Positions 35,607 through 44,257 of a DNA stretch of 64,000 bases are shown here, in pieces (the first letter of the stretch is position 1; the number at the start of each line of letters is the position of its first letter). A program made the translations under genes and the position numbers. Source of the stretch: Paenibacillus_E qinlingensis_A (GTDB lineage: Bacteria; Bacillota; Bacilli; Paenibacillales; NBRC-103111); contig NZ_JAVDSB010000014.1 of assembly GCF_031455095.1 (NCBI RefSeq), forward strand, positions 1 through 64,000, read 5' to 3'. The notes under the pieces were generated by a model. The model was given only the letters and a program-made list of their open reading frames with translations, was not told the origin of the DNA and ran no database searches.

Positions 35607-36590
35607 TTATCGTACAATAAAGCCCATACGTTTCTTCACTTCAAGCAGCGTTTGATTGGCAACTTCTGCAGCTTCATCCGCACCTTTTTTCAAAATCTCA
35701 AAAATTTCTCCCGAACTGCGAATCTCACGATAGCGTTGCTGAATTGGCTCCAAAACAGAAACAATATGCTCAGCTAGCTCCTTTTTGAATGGACCATACC
35801 CCTGTCCCTCGTATCTAGCTTCAATTTCAGCCAGACTCATATCCGCAAAATGTGAGTAAATCGACATCAAGTTACTTACCTCAGGCTTGTTCTGAGGATC
35901 ATACTTGACCTCTCGCCCAGAATCCGTAACCGCGCGACTAAGCTTTTTACGAATCACGGCTGGCTCATCGAGCATCGCGATGTAACTTCCGGCATTCGGG
36001 CTGCTCTTACTCATTTTCTTTGATGCATCATCTAGTGACATAATTCTTGCGCCAACTTCTGGCATGTACGGTTGTGGCATGACAAACATATCTCCAAAAC
36101 GGTTGTTAAAACGGTTCGCCAAATCGCGCGTCAGCTCCAAATGCTGCTTCTGATCGTCGCCAACAGGAATTAAATCCGCATTATACAGCAAAATATCAGC
36201 TGCCATTAGCGACGGATAGGTGAATAACCCTGCACCCACAGATTCCTTGCCTTCTGACTTATCTTTAAATTGTGTCATGCGCTCCAGCTCGCCCATATGG
36301 GTTAGCGTCGTCATAATCCAGCCTAGCTCCGCATGTGCGTGAACATGGGACTGCAGGAAGACAGATGCCTTATTCGGGTCTAGACCCGAAGCAATATAAA
36401 GCGAAGCGATAGACTCGGTTTGTTCGCGGAGCGCTGCAGGATCTTGCGGCACTGTGATTGCGTGCATATCAACCACCATGAAATAGCAACGGTGGAGCTC
36501 CTGCAGCTTCACAAAGTTGCGTAGTGCGCCAATATAATTACCAATCGTCAGCTGACCGCTGGATTGCATGCCTGATAATACACGTTTCAT
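35607..36590 (-). CDS. trpS: Tryptophanyl-tRNA synthetase
   Basis: 327 aa, normal length. Class I signatures: TIGN at 15-18 (HIGH equivalent) and KMSKS at 192-196. It charges tRNA-Trp. Expression should be controlled by the T-box leader immediately upstream, which carries a UGG specifier, so low tryptophan (uncharged tRNA-Trp) raises synthesis. Confidence 0.97.
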   Translation of the reverse strand: MKRVLSGMQSSGQLTIGNYIGALRNFVKLQELHRCYFMVVDMHAITVPQDPAALREQTESIASLYIASGLDPNKASVFLQSHVHAHAELGWIMTTLTHMGELERMTQFKDKSEGKESVGAGLFTYPSLMAADILLYNADLIPVGDDQKQHLELTRDLANRFNNRFGDMFVMPQPYMPEVGARIMSLDDASKKMSKSSPNAGSYIAMLDEPAVIRKKLSRAVTDSGREVKYDPQNKPEVSNLMSIYSHFADMSLAEIEARYEGQGYGPFKKELAEHIVSVLEPIQQRYREIRSSGEIFEILKKGADEAAEVANQTLLEVKKRMGFIVR

Positions 36591-36639
36591 CTTAAAAACC
36601 TCCTAATTTTCACTTCTTCTCATTCGTATCGGTAAAAAA

Positions 36640-36905
36640 GACAACAAAAAAGCCTCCCTCCGCAAGGGACGAGAGACCGTGGTACCACCCTAATTTGTCT
36701 ACCTGCATAAACCAAAGTTATGCACATGTAAACCTTCAGGCTCTGATAACGGAGAGCTACCGTTTAGCATAGTTAACTGTGGTTTTAATCCGGCCTAGGT
36801 TCCGGTGATTCTACACAGCGTTCAGCTTCAAGCTCAAGGATCCATTCGGTTTGCTTGTTTCACCGGTTCGCACCAACCACCGGCTCTCTGAGAAACGAAA
36901 AAAAA
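36640..36905 (-). ncRNA. T-box riboswitch (tRNA-Trp responsive) of trpS
   Basis: The minus-strand transcript contains the hallmark GGGTGGTACCACGG (about 36671-36690), then the competing terminator stem and a T run near 36640-36660. Stem I begins around AGAGAGCCGGTGG near 36890. The specifier loop reads GAATGGATC, with TGG (Trp) at 36842-36844. Uncharged tRNA-Trp should stabilise the antiterminator and allow trpS transcription. Confidence 0.93.
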
Positions 36906-37055
36906 ACAAACGTACTTGTTCCTATCATCGCAATTGATTTTCTATTATTATACACCCTTAAAGATCAATGTCAATCGAGGACATTGTCCTAGATAGCCTA
37001 GCATGTACATAGGATAGATACATACCAATCCTTGCGGCAAAGGGGTGTCAATGCA

Positions 37056-38165
37056 TTGTCCTCAACTCTATACCGATGGAGCCTTCCCGTTTCCACGGTG
37101 ATTTGCGTATTTCTCTTGTTTCTGATCGTGACAACAAGACAACTCCCCCCTCTGGGGATGATCATGGAGCCAATCAGCCAAGTGTTTATGGCTTTTCTGG
37201 ACATCTTCTTAGACGCCCTTCCCTTCATGATTCTCGGCGTACTGCTGTCTACGATCGTAGAAAACTTCATTCCTGAGGGCGTCATTCAGCGAATGACACC
37301 AAAACACCCTCTCGGGGGCATATTATTTGCCTGTGTGCTAGGCATTATGTTTCCCCTTTGTGAGTGTGGCATGATCCCTTTCGTCCGTAGACTGATGCGC
37401 AAAGGGATGCCTGTCTACATCGCCGTCATTTTCATTCTAGTCGGCCCCATCCTTAACCCCATCGTTTTCGCTTCCACGTGGATGGCTTTCCAAGGCGACC
37501 CAGCCATGGCCTACTCACGCATGGGGCTCACTTTTGGCGTTGCGCTTGTGATTGGCTTCCTGCTCACGCGCTTCCTCAAAAGCAATCCATTGCGCCATCC
37601 AATTGAGCCGGCTGCAAGCAAGACACATGGTCATGCTCACCAACATGATCATCATAGCCATGATCATGATCACAAGCACGAGCATAACCATGTGCATCAA
37701 CATCATGATCACGGACACCAGCACGATCATCATGGTCACAACCACGCTCACGGTGAAAGTCGCGTCATGACGATGATCAGTCACGGCTCCTCCGAGCTCT
37801 TCGAGATGAGCAAGTACTTAATGTTAGGTGCGCTGCTGACCGCGCTAATTCAGACATTCGTGGCACAGGATAGCCTGAGCGCCATCGGCCAAGGCGCCTT
37901 CTTCTCGCATGTGTTCATGATGGGCTTCGCGTACCTGCTCTCGCTATGCTCAACGACAGACGCTTTTGTAGCTGCCTCCTTCGCCAAATCGTTCTCACCG
38001 GGCTCTCTGCTCGCTTTCCTAGTGTTCGGCCCGATGATCGATGTGAAGAGCACCTTGATGATGCTATCGATCTTCAAGGCACGTTTCGTCCTTACCTTGT
38101 CGATCGTCGTGGGGATAACAGTCTTGAGTGGATCGCTTCTGTTTATGCATTTTTTTCTGACTTGA
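37056..38165 (+). CDS. DUF318/UPF0718 permease (YcgR/YraQ type) with His-rich loop
   Basis: 369 aa from the TTG at 37056, preceded by AAAGGGG; a TTG at 37032 lacks a site. Eight to nine membrane segments in two halves. PLCECGMIPFVRRL and SLCSTTDAFVAASF are the family's Cys-containing paired motifs. A cytoplasmic loop of about 45 residues is roughly half His alternating with Asp, suggesting metal binding. Homologues are usually encoded next to a DUF1980 partner; none is seen here. Metal or oxyanion transport is possible, unproven. Confidence 0.85.
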   Translation: MSSTLYRWSLPVSTVICVFLLFLIVTTRQLPPLGMIMEPISQVFMAFLDIFLDALPFMILGVLLSTIVENFIPEGVIQRMTPKHPLGGILFACVLGIMFPLCECGMIPFVRRLMRKGMPVYIAVIFILVGPILNPIVFASTWMAFQGDPAMAYSRMGLTFGVALVIGFLLTRFLKSNPLRHPIEPAASKTHGHAHQHDHHSHDHDHKHEHNHVHQHHDHGHQHDHHGHNHAHGESRVMTMISHGSSELFEMSKYLMLGALLTALIQTFVAQDSLSAIGQGAFFSHVFMMGFAYLLSLCSTTDAFVAASFAKSFSPGSLLAFLVFGPMIDVKSTLMMLSIFKARFVLTLSIVVGITVLSGSLLFMHFFLT

Positions 38166-38217
38166 ATGGGAACATACCACATACCCAAGTTACGTGCAGT
38201 GTCACGAGAACTAAATC

Positions 38218-38502
38218 TATGGCCACTATCCCTTTCGCTCAGGTTGTCAGTTCCATGAAGGCTAAACTGAGCTTAGGGGATAGTGCCCATATGATGGTAG
38301 CATCAGTGACCACGCTCCCCAAAGCTTGCGTTAGAAAAACTGAGCTTAGGGGATAGTGCTCACATGATGGTAGCATCAGTGACCATCCCCCCACAGCTTG
38401 CGTTAGAGAAACTGAGCTTAGGGGATAGTGCTCACATGATGGTAGCATCAGTGACCATCCCCCCACAGCTTGCATTAGAAAAACTGAGCTGAGGGGATAG
38501 TG
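38218..38502. repeat. 72-bp tandem repeat array with hairpin arms
   Basis: Units start with AAACTGAGCTTAGGGGATAG at 38264, 38337, 38409 and 38481 (periods 73, 72, 72), giving three full units and a 22-bp partial. The inverse arm (CCACTATCCC...GCTCAG) lies at 38218-38243 and can pair with any unit. Each unit also holds GATGGT...ACCATC, a second small palindrome. The sequence is related to the hairpin at 21817-21886. No credible gene is inside. Confidence 0.9.
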
Positions 38503-38533
38503 AATATAACATGTTCCACATCCATTAGTCGCA

Positions 38534-38572
38534 CAAAAAGCCCTACCCGACACAAGTCGGATAGGGCCTTTA
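38534..38572. terminator. Terminator of ilvD
   Basis: AAAAAGCCCTACCCGAC pairs with GTCGGATAGGGCCTTT around ACAA, and a T run follows on the minus strand. Confidence 0.88.
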
Positions 38573-38584
38573 TTTTGCAAAAAA

Positions 38585-40270
38585 TTAGATTTTCAAAATC
38601 GCGCCAGCACTTGCATTCGTTACCATTTTGGTATAACGAGCCAAGTAACCAGAAGTAATCTTCTGTTGGAATCCAGCCCATGACTCACGACGTTTAGCAA
38701 ACTCTTCATCGCTGATTTGCAATTCGATTTTGCGTCCATCCATGTCTACGTCGATGATGTCGCCATCATGTACGAAAGCCAGTGGTCCACCTTCAGCAGC
38801 TTCTGGGGACATGTGTCCTAGTGAGATACCGCGGGATGCTCCGGAGAAACGTCCATCTGTGATCAAAGCTACTTTCGCGCCAAGACCCATACCAACGATT
38901 TGTGACGTTGGTGCCAACATTTCTGGCATACCAGGTCCACCTTTTGGTCCTTCATAACGAATGACAACAACGTGTCCTTCTTTTACTTTGCCATTTGCGA
39001 TACCATACAATGCTTCGTCTTGGGAGTCAAAGCAAATCGCTGGGCCTACGTGACGTCCACCAACGGACTTATCAACTGCACCAACTTTTACGATACTTCC
39101 TTCAGGAGCCAAGTTACCGAACAGAACTGCCAAACCGCCACGCTCACTATGCGGGTTCGTAAGTGGACGAATCACGTCAAAGTTCTGAATTTCACGTCCA
39201 GCCACGTTCTCGCGAAGTGTCTGCGCCGTAACGGATAGACAATCACCGTTGAAAGCACCTGGTTTTTTGAGCAACTCATTAATTACCGCACTCACACCGC
39301 CTGCCAAATGCACATCTTCAATGTGGTAATCGGAAGCTGGAGCAATTTTCGCAAGGTGAGGAACGCGCTCTGCTACTTCGTTAATACGAGCGATTGGATA
39401 CTCGATACCCGCTTCTGCCGCGATTGCCAATGTGTGAAGAACTGTGTTCGTGGAACCACCCATCGCCATATCTAAAGCAAATGCATTATCAATCGCATCA
39501 ATCGTTACGATATCACGCGGCTTGATGTCTTTTTCGATTAGAACCATCAGTTGTTTTGCACAATCTTTAACGAATTGTTTACGCTCTTCAGCAACAGCAA
39601 GAATTGTACCGTTACCTGGCATAGCCAATCCAAGACCTTCTGCAAGACAGTTCATTGAGTTTGCTGTGAACATACCGGAGCATGATCCACAAGTTGGACA
39701 ACCATATTGTTCAAGCTCTTCCAGACCCGCTTCATCCAATTTACCCGCTTGGAAAGCACCAACGCCTTCAAATACGGAAGAAAGGGAAATGGATTTACCG
39801 TTTTTATCTTTACCAGCTTTCATCGGTCCACCACTTACTAACATCGTTGGGATGTTAACGCGCAGGGCACCCATGATCATACCTGGTGTAATTTTGTCAC
39901 AGTTAGGAATACACACCATACCATCAAACCAGTGCGCGTTTACTACCGTTTCCAAGGAATCCGCAATAATTTCACGGCTTGGCAAGGAATAACGCATCCC
40001 GATATGACCCATCGCAATTCCATCGTCAACCCCGATCGTGTTGAACTCGAAAGGAACCCCGCCTGCTTCGCGAATCGCTTCTTTCACGAGCTTACCGAAT
40101 TCTTGCAAGTGAACATGTCCAGGAATAATGTCTATATAAGAGTTACAAACCGCGATAAACGGCTTGCCGAAATCTTCCTCTTTAACGCCAGCTGCACGTA
40201 GTAAGCTACGGTGCGGTGCGCGGTCAAAACCTTTTTTAATCATGTCACTGCGCTGTTTTGGATGTGCCAT
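38585..40270 (-). CDS. ilvD: Dihydroxy-acid dehydratase
   Basis: 561 aa, full length. Fe-S cluster Cys residues lie in CNSYID (about 43-48), PNCDKITPGM (about 121-130) and GCPTCGSCSGMFTANSMNCL (about 190-209). It dehydrates dihydroxyisovalerate and dihydroxymethylvalerate for Val, Ile and Leu synthesis. It is isolated from other ilv/leu genes and followed by its own terminator. Confidence 0.97.
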   Translation of the reverse strand: MAHPKQRSDMIKKGFDRAPHRSLLRAAGVKEEDFGKPFIAVCNSYIDIIPGHVHLQEFGKLVKEAIREAGGVPFEFNTIGVDDGIAMGHIGMRYSLPSREIIADSLETVVNAHWFDGMVCIPNCDKITPGMIMGALRVNIPTMLVSGGPMKAGKDKNGKSISLSSVFEGVGAFQAGKLDEAGLEELEQYGCPTCGSCSGMFTANSMNCLAEGLGLAMPGNGTILAVAEERKQFVKDCAKQLMVLIEKDIKPRDIVTIDAIDNAFALDMAMGGSTNTVLHTLAIAAEAGIEYPIARINEVAERVPHLAKIAPASDYHIEDVHLAGGVSAVINELLKKPGAFNGDCLSVTAQTLRENVAGREIQNFDVIRPLTNPHSERGGLAVLFGNLAPEGSIVKVGAVDKSVGGRHVGPAICFDSQDEALYGIANGKVKEGHVVVIRYEGPKGGPGMPEMLAPTSQIVGMGLGAKVALITDGRFSGASRGISLGHMSPEAAEGGPLAFVHDGDIIDVDMDGRKIELQISDEEFAKRRESWAGFQQKITSGYLARYTKMVTNASAGAILKI

Positions 40271-40418
40271 ACTTGATTCCTCCTAGAATTCATATCTGTT
40301 ATGAAAACAATGAAACTATCATACCACACTTCTCGCAATATTTCTCCCTTTAGTGTGATAACGCATCAAAGTAATTCTAAATCAGCTTGCCAGCAACTCA
40401 CAAACACGATTCATCCAT

Positions 40419-41069
40419 TTACTTCCTGCCAAAATCTGCTTTAATCTCGCCCCACTTTTTCGTATCCCACTTGGCGATTTTATTCGTGTACGTATTCGTA
40501 TGCAGCCATTTCAATGCGCGATCCACTAATGTCCAAATTTCTTCCGTTGATGTATCCCGAACTAAATTAGTCGATACTTCTTTCTTGCGAATCCAGCTCA
40601 GTGCAGTCACCGAATCGGTATAAATGGTTTGATTACTTCCCTTTTTCTTTAAGTAGGCCAGTCCATGTACGATGGCAAGAAACTCCCCTAGATTATTCGT
40701 CCCTTTCGAAATCGGTCCTTGATAGAAAATGATTTCGCCAGTCCGCGTATCTACCCCCTTGTACTCCACAATTCCTGGATTTCCTGAGCAGCCTACGTCT
40801 ACAGAAATACTATCATAATCGACCTCAGGCGCAGATTCTGGAGTCGCAGACTTTTTACCTGCAGCTTGAGTGCCAGTTCCTTTCGCAGCAAAATTAAGCG
40901 ACTTTTGCCAGCCCTTCTCAAGTGCTTGGCGGGCTTCATTTTCAGACTCATAAGACTTGAATTTCGCTTGTGGATAGCCATTGGTCTGAGCTTGGCATTC
41001 GGCCCACGAACGGTAAACACCTGGCTTGTGCCCTACCCAAACCACATAAAATTTCACTGATGACGCCAT
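40419..41069 (-). CDS. Ribonuclease H with N-terminal viroplasmin-like domain
   Basis: 216 aa from the ATG at 41069 (GGAGTG upstream). Residues 5-52 form the caulimovirus-viroplasmin/RNase H1 N-terminal hybrid-binding domain (FYVVWVGHKPGVYRSWAECQAQTNGYP). A Gly/Lys/Ala-rich linker follows, then the type 1 RNase H fold with catalytic Asp91, Glu129 and Asp152, and a fourth Asp near the C-terminus. It cleaves RNA in RNA-DNA hybrids. Start codon lies 1 bp after the preceding gene's stop, so the two are coupled. Confidence 0.92.
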   Translation of the reverse strand: MASSVKFYVVWVGHKPGVYRSWAECQAQTNGYPQAKFKSYESENEARQALEKGWQKSLNFAAKGTGTQAAGKKSATPESAPEVDYDSISVDVGCSGNPGIVEYKGVDTRTGEIIFYQGPISKGTNNLGEFLAIVHGLAYLKKKGSNQTIYTDSVTALSWIRKKEVSTNLVRDTSTEEIWTLVDRALKWLHTNTYTNKIAKWDTKKWGEIKADFGRK

Positions 41070-41070
41070 A

Positions 41071-41568
41071 TCATTCACTCCGTAATTTAAGATGTAATTG
41101 TGCGACAAGCTCTTCGACGACTTTCACTGTATCCTGGAAATAGGGCCGGTAATCCAACTCAGCTATAAATCGCAGATACGTCTCGCCAATGTCAACAAGC
41201 TGCTGACGGTATTCAAGAGCAGGAATGACATGCGTCTCAAGTTCGCGGTACGTTCCATTCGTGCGCTCTTCTACAGACGAAAGCTCCAGCTGCTCCCCTT
41301 CCAAATGACGTACAACAAAGGAGAACCCTCTGCACTCGGGGTCGCCGCAGCCACAGACGAAGAACGGCATCCGCTCCCATTGATCTGCTGGGGCAAAACG
41401 GTTGGGTGCGCTATCATGCAACGCGCTGTATAACAAAGCCGGCAGTCCAACATCTATGCATAAAGGTTCTTCGATAAGTAGACTATCTTCCACAGACATG
41501 TGAACGTCCGCCTGAATAATTTGTAAATCTTTATCTAAAGACCAGCCCTTAATCGCTAATTCAAACAT
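41071..41568 (-). CDS. Conserved hypothetical protein upstream of the RNase H gene
   Basis: 165 aa from the ATG at 41568 with GGGGAG; the upstream extension lacks a start signal. Beta-rich N-terminal half. FFVCGCGDPECRGFSFVVRHLEG (about residues 77-99) holds three Cys and could bind metal. No family recognised. Its stop is immediately followed by the RNase H gene, so they are co-expressed. Confidence 0.72.
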   Translation of the reverse strand: MFELAIKGWSLDKDLQIIQADVHMSVEDSLLIEEPLCIDVGLPALLYSALHDSAPNRFAPADQWERMPFFVCGCGDPECRGFSFVVRHLEGEQLELSSVEERTNGTYRELETHVIPALEYRQQLVDIGETYLRFIAELDYRPYFQDTVKVVEELVAQLHLKLRSE

Positions 41569-41670
41569 GCTTTCTCCCCGCTTTCCCGACGTCATTCTTC
41601 CATTATAACAAAGACGAAACATTCCTGCTTTTGAGCTTTTAAAAAAAGGCTAAAATTCCCAAAAAAATAA

Positions 41671-41700
41671 TGAGTAATATTAACAAAACTGTTCATACTA
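41671..41700 (+). promoter_or_regulatory. SigG-type promoter of the second SASP gene
   Basis: -35 TGAGTA (41671-41676), 17 bp, -10 CATACTA (41694-41700), about 24 bp before the SASP start codon, with GGAGGTGAT between. Confidence 0.8.
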
Positions 41701-41723
41701 CCTATTACTGGAGGTGATATCAG

Positions 41724-41960
41724 ATGGCTACAGGACAATCTCGCAGCAGTAACTCCTTGGTAGTTCCTCAAGCTTCATCAGCACTAGACCAATTGAAGTA
41801 TGAAGTTGCTCAAGAATTGGGCATCCAAATTCCTCAAGATGGCTACTACGGCTACATGACGTCTTATGACACAGGTTCTATCGGAGGCAGCATCACTCGT
41901 CGTCTCGTTCAAATTGCTGAGCAACAACTTGCTGGTACAAGCAATAAATTCAGCAGATAA
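41724..41960 (+). CDS. Small acid-soluble spore protein, alpha/beta type (second copy)
   Basis: 78 aa, with YEVAQELGI at the GPR site and TGSIGGSITRRLVQIAEQ as DNA-binding block. It differs from the 34968 copy mainly at the N-terminus, a YMTSYD stretch in place of NMATRD, and the tail. SASPs are usually present in several copies, and both genes here have SigG promoters, so both should be made in the forespore. Confidence 0.97.
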   Translation: MATGQSRSSNSLVVPQASSALDQLKYEVAQELGIQIPQDGYYGYMTSYDTGSIGGSITRRLVQIAEQQLAGTSNKFSR

Positions 41961-41986
41961 TTTCGATCCAAAATACTTAAGCAACA

Positions 41987-42030
41987 AAAGGGCCTTCATC
42001 CGGGTAGATACTCGGTGAAAGCCCTTTTTT
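41987..42030. terminator. Bidirectional terminator after the second SASP gene
   Basis: AAAAGGGCCTTCATCCG pairs with CGGTGAAAGCCCTTTT, with A and T runs outside. It also serves the convergent siderophore-binding gene. Confidence 0.82.
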
Positions 42031-42033
42031 ACA

Positions 42034-43032
42034 TTATTTAATGTCGTAGATTTTGTACAAATCATCCAACATGATGTTAGCCGATCTCACTCCGCCGCCT
42101 GTGTTCCAAGTTGCATCGTTTACTTTGACCAATTTATTGTCTTTGACTACTTTCAGGTTTTTCCATAGCGGATCGTTCATCCACTCTTGCTCTTGTTTAT
42201 TCCCTTTGCCATCACCGATTTCATACGTAAAGTAGAAGACGCGATCTGCATTATCCAGTTCTGTTAAACGTTCTTTCGTAATGTCTTCGAAAGATTTCTC
42301 AGCACTCTTAGCATCCGAACGTGCGAATCCAAGCTGCTTGAAGACTACGCCTGAGAACATATCATCATAGTAATATCTTGTTTTACCGCCCATAAACCGG
42401 ACAACTGCAATCTTTTCTTTCAACTTGTCGCCTGCTTTGGATTTGAAATCATTAATACGTTTATCGTAATCGGAAATGACTTTATCGCCTTCGGCTTTTT
42501 TATTCAAAGCGTCCGCATATAGACTGAAGTTGTTTTTCCATTCGCCGCGAAGTGTTTCAGAGAACACCGTTGGTGCGATGGCTTTCAATTGCTCATACAC
42601 TTTCTCTTGACGAAGCTTATTACCAATAATTAGATCAGGTTTAAGTGATGCGATGACTTCCAGATTGGGTTGTCCTTCAACGCCAACTGTTGTAACACCT
42701 TGCATGTCCGCTTTGAAATGGTCAAACCATGGGTTGCCATAAAAAGATTCAACAGCGCCAACCGGTTTAATACCAAGCGCAAGCAAAGCTTCTGTTCCTT
42801 CATTTGTCAAAATAACTACACGTTTCGGATTAGCAGGAACGGCTGTTTCTCCCATAGCATGCTTAATTGTACGAGGAGCATCCGATTTGGCTGTTGCTTG
42901 CGGCGCTGCAGAAGCAGAGGATGTTTGCGTGTCTGCTTTGCCCCCACATGCGGTTACGATCATACTAAATACAAAGAGACATGCTAGCAAAGCCCACGCT
43001 CTTCCAATTTTGCGACGATTTGTACTAAACAT
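42034..43032 (-). CDS. Iron-siderophore ABC transporter substrate-binding lipoprotein (FecB/FhuD/YfiY-like)
   Basis: 332 aa. Signal peptide ends in lipobox VTAC (Cys29), then a Ser/Ala-rich linker and a class III binding fold with NPKRVVILTNEGTEALLALGIKPVGAV and LEVIASLKPDLIIGNK. It binds a ferric siderophore outside the cell. The ligand (hydroxamate or citrate type) is not readable. Divergent from two permeases and an ATPase, with Fur boxes in between. Confidence 0.93.
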   Translation of the reverse strand: MFSTNRRKIGRAWALLACLFVFSMIVTACGGKADTQTSSASAAPQATAKSDAPRTIKHAMGETAVPANPKRVVILTNEGTEALLALGIKPVGAVESFYGNPWFDHFKADMQGVTTVGVEGQPNLEVIASLKPDLIIGNKLRQEKVYEQLKAIAPTVFSETLRGEWKNNFSLYADALNKKAEGDKVISDYDKRINDFKSKAGDKLKEKIAVVRFMGGKTRYYYDDMFSGVVFKQLGFARSDAKSAEKSFEDITKERLTELDNADRVFYFTYEIGDGKGNKQEQEWMNDPLWKNLKVVKDNKLVKVNDATWNTGGGVRSANIMLDDLYKIYDIK

Positions 43033-43064
43033 ATTAATTTAGTTCCCCCTAGGTGAATTATCGT

Positions 43065-43175
43065 GATAACGATTCTCATTCTCTAGCACATACTACTAGA
43101 ATCTAGCCTTATTTGTCAATACTTTTGATAATGATTCTCATAATCGTTGACTTCAAGTACGGTTATCTTTAAAAT
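43065..43175. promoter_or_regulatory. Divergent promoters with two Fur boxes
   Basis: Fur-like 19-mers lie at 43065-43083 (GATAACGATTCTCATTCTC, 15 of 19 to the GATAATGATAATCATTATC consensus) and 43127-43145 (16 of 19). The minus promoter is TTGACA (43114-43119), 18 bp, TAGTAT (43090-43095), with the first box at its start site. The plus promoter is TTGACT (43147-43152), 17 bp, TAAAAT (43170-43175), with the second box just upstream of -35. Confidence 0.85.
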
Positions 43176-43231
43176 AAATGAAGCAAGAAAGGTACTATGA
43201 AAGGTAGAAAGAAAGAGGGTAACCATCCAAC

Positions 43232-44257
43232 ATGCATGCCACAACGACGACAGAACGTCTCTCTCGTATTTATAAGAGCATTGGTTTATTGGCTGCAACC
43301 TGTGTGCTCATCGCATTAATGCTCAGTAGTGTCCGATTTGGCCTCAAAACGTATTCCTGGGATCAAATCATCACTTCATTTAATCCATCTGATAAACCAA
43401 CGAATGAATCAATTATCATTCAAACCGTACGAATCCCTAGAGCATTAATTGCCGCACTCGTTGGCGGCAGTTTGGCAGTTGCCGGTGCCCTCATGCAAGC
43501 GATGACTCGAAATCCTCTCGCTTCGCCGAGTATTTTCGGCATTAATTCAGGAGCTGCATTTGCCATTGTTATCGCGATTAGCTTTTTCAACGTATCCGGC
43601 CTATCGCAATTTACCTGGATTGCTTTTTTGGGTGCTGCCGTGAGTGCTACATTGGTCTATGCGCTTGGGTCACTAGGACGCGATGGCTTAACTCCTATGA
43701 AGATCACGCTCGCCGGTGCAGCGATGACAGCATTCTTCGCTTCTCTAACACAAGGCATTCTTCTAGGTAATGGCAAAGCTTTTGAGCAAGTTTTATACTG
43801 GCTTGTTGGTTCCGTAGAAGGACGTACCATGGCCATGCTGCAGTCTGTATACCCGTATATGCTGCTTGCTTGGATCGGCGCCATCGTATTATCTCCTCAT
43901 ATTAATGTGCTATCGATGGGTGACGACATTGCCAAAGGGCTTGGACAACAAACCGTTTACATAAAAGTAATCACTGCAATTATTATTGTCATTCTTGCTG
44001 GCGGTTCCGTCGCTGTTGCGGGTCCCATCGTTTTCGTCGGTCTCATGATTCCACATATTGTCCGTTTCCTAGTAGGCATTGATTATCGATGGGTTATTCC
44101 TTATTGCGCCGTGCTTGGAGGTATCCTCTTGGTAAGCGCTGATATTGGTGCTCGATTTATTATTATGCCAAAAGAAGTTCATGTCGGCGTTATGACAGCG
44201 ATTCTCGGCGTTCCGTTCTTTATTTATATCGCGCGCAAAGGGGGACTCTTGAAATGA
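43232..44257 (+). CDS. FecCD-family iron-siderophore permease, first subunit
   Basis: 341 aa, about ten membrane segments. QTVRIPRALIAALVGGSLAVAGALMQAMTRNPLASPSIFGINSGA is the FecCD N-terminal signature, and GPIVFVGLMIPHIVRFLVG the ATPase-contact region. ATG start. It forms a heterodimeric pore with the next gene's product, whose start overlaps its stop by 4 bp. Confidence 0.94.
   Translation: MHATTTTERLSRIYKSIGLLAATCVLIALMLSSVRFGLKTYSWDQIITSFNPSDKPTNESIIIQTVRIPRALIAALVGGSLAVAGALMQAMTRNPLASPSIFGINSGAAFAIVIAISFFNVSGLSQFTWIAFLGAAVSATLVYALGSLGRDGLTPMKITLAGAAMTAFFASLTQGILLGNGKAFEQVLYWLVGSVEGRTMAMLQSVYPYMLLAWIGAIVLSPHINVLSMGDDIAKGLGQQTVYIKVITAIIIVILAGGSVAVAGPIVFVGLMIPHIVRFLVGIDYRWVIPYCAVLGGILLVSADIGARFIIMPKEVHVGVMTAILGVPFFIYIARKGGLLK

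Noticed and set aside
38218..38502. CRISPR array
   Set aside because: Units are contiguous at 72-73 bp with near-identical content throughout, without unique spacers, and no cas genes are present.
38239..38580. 113-codon repeat-containing ORF on the minus strand over the tandem array
   Set aside because: The apparent protein repeats follow from the 72-bp DNA repeats being divisible by three. There is no ribosome site, and it includes the ilvD terminator.
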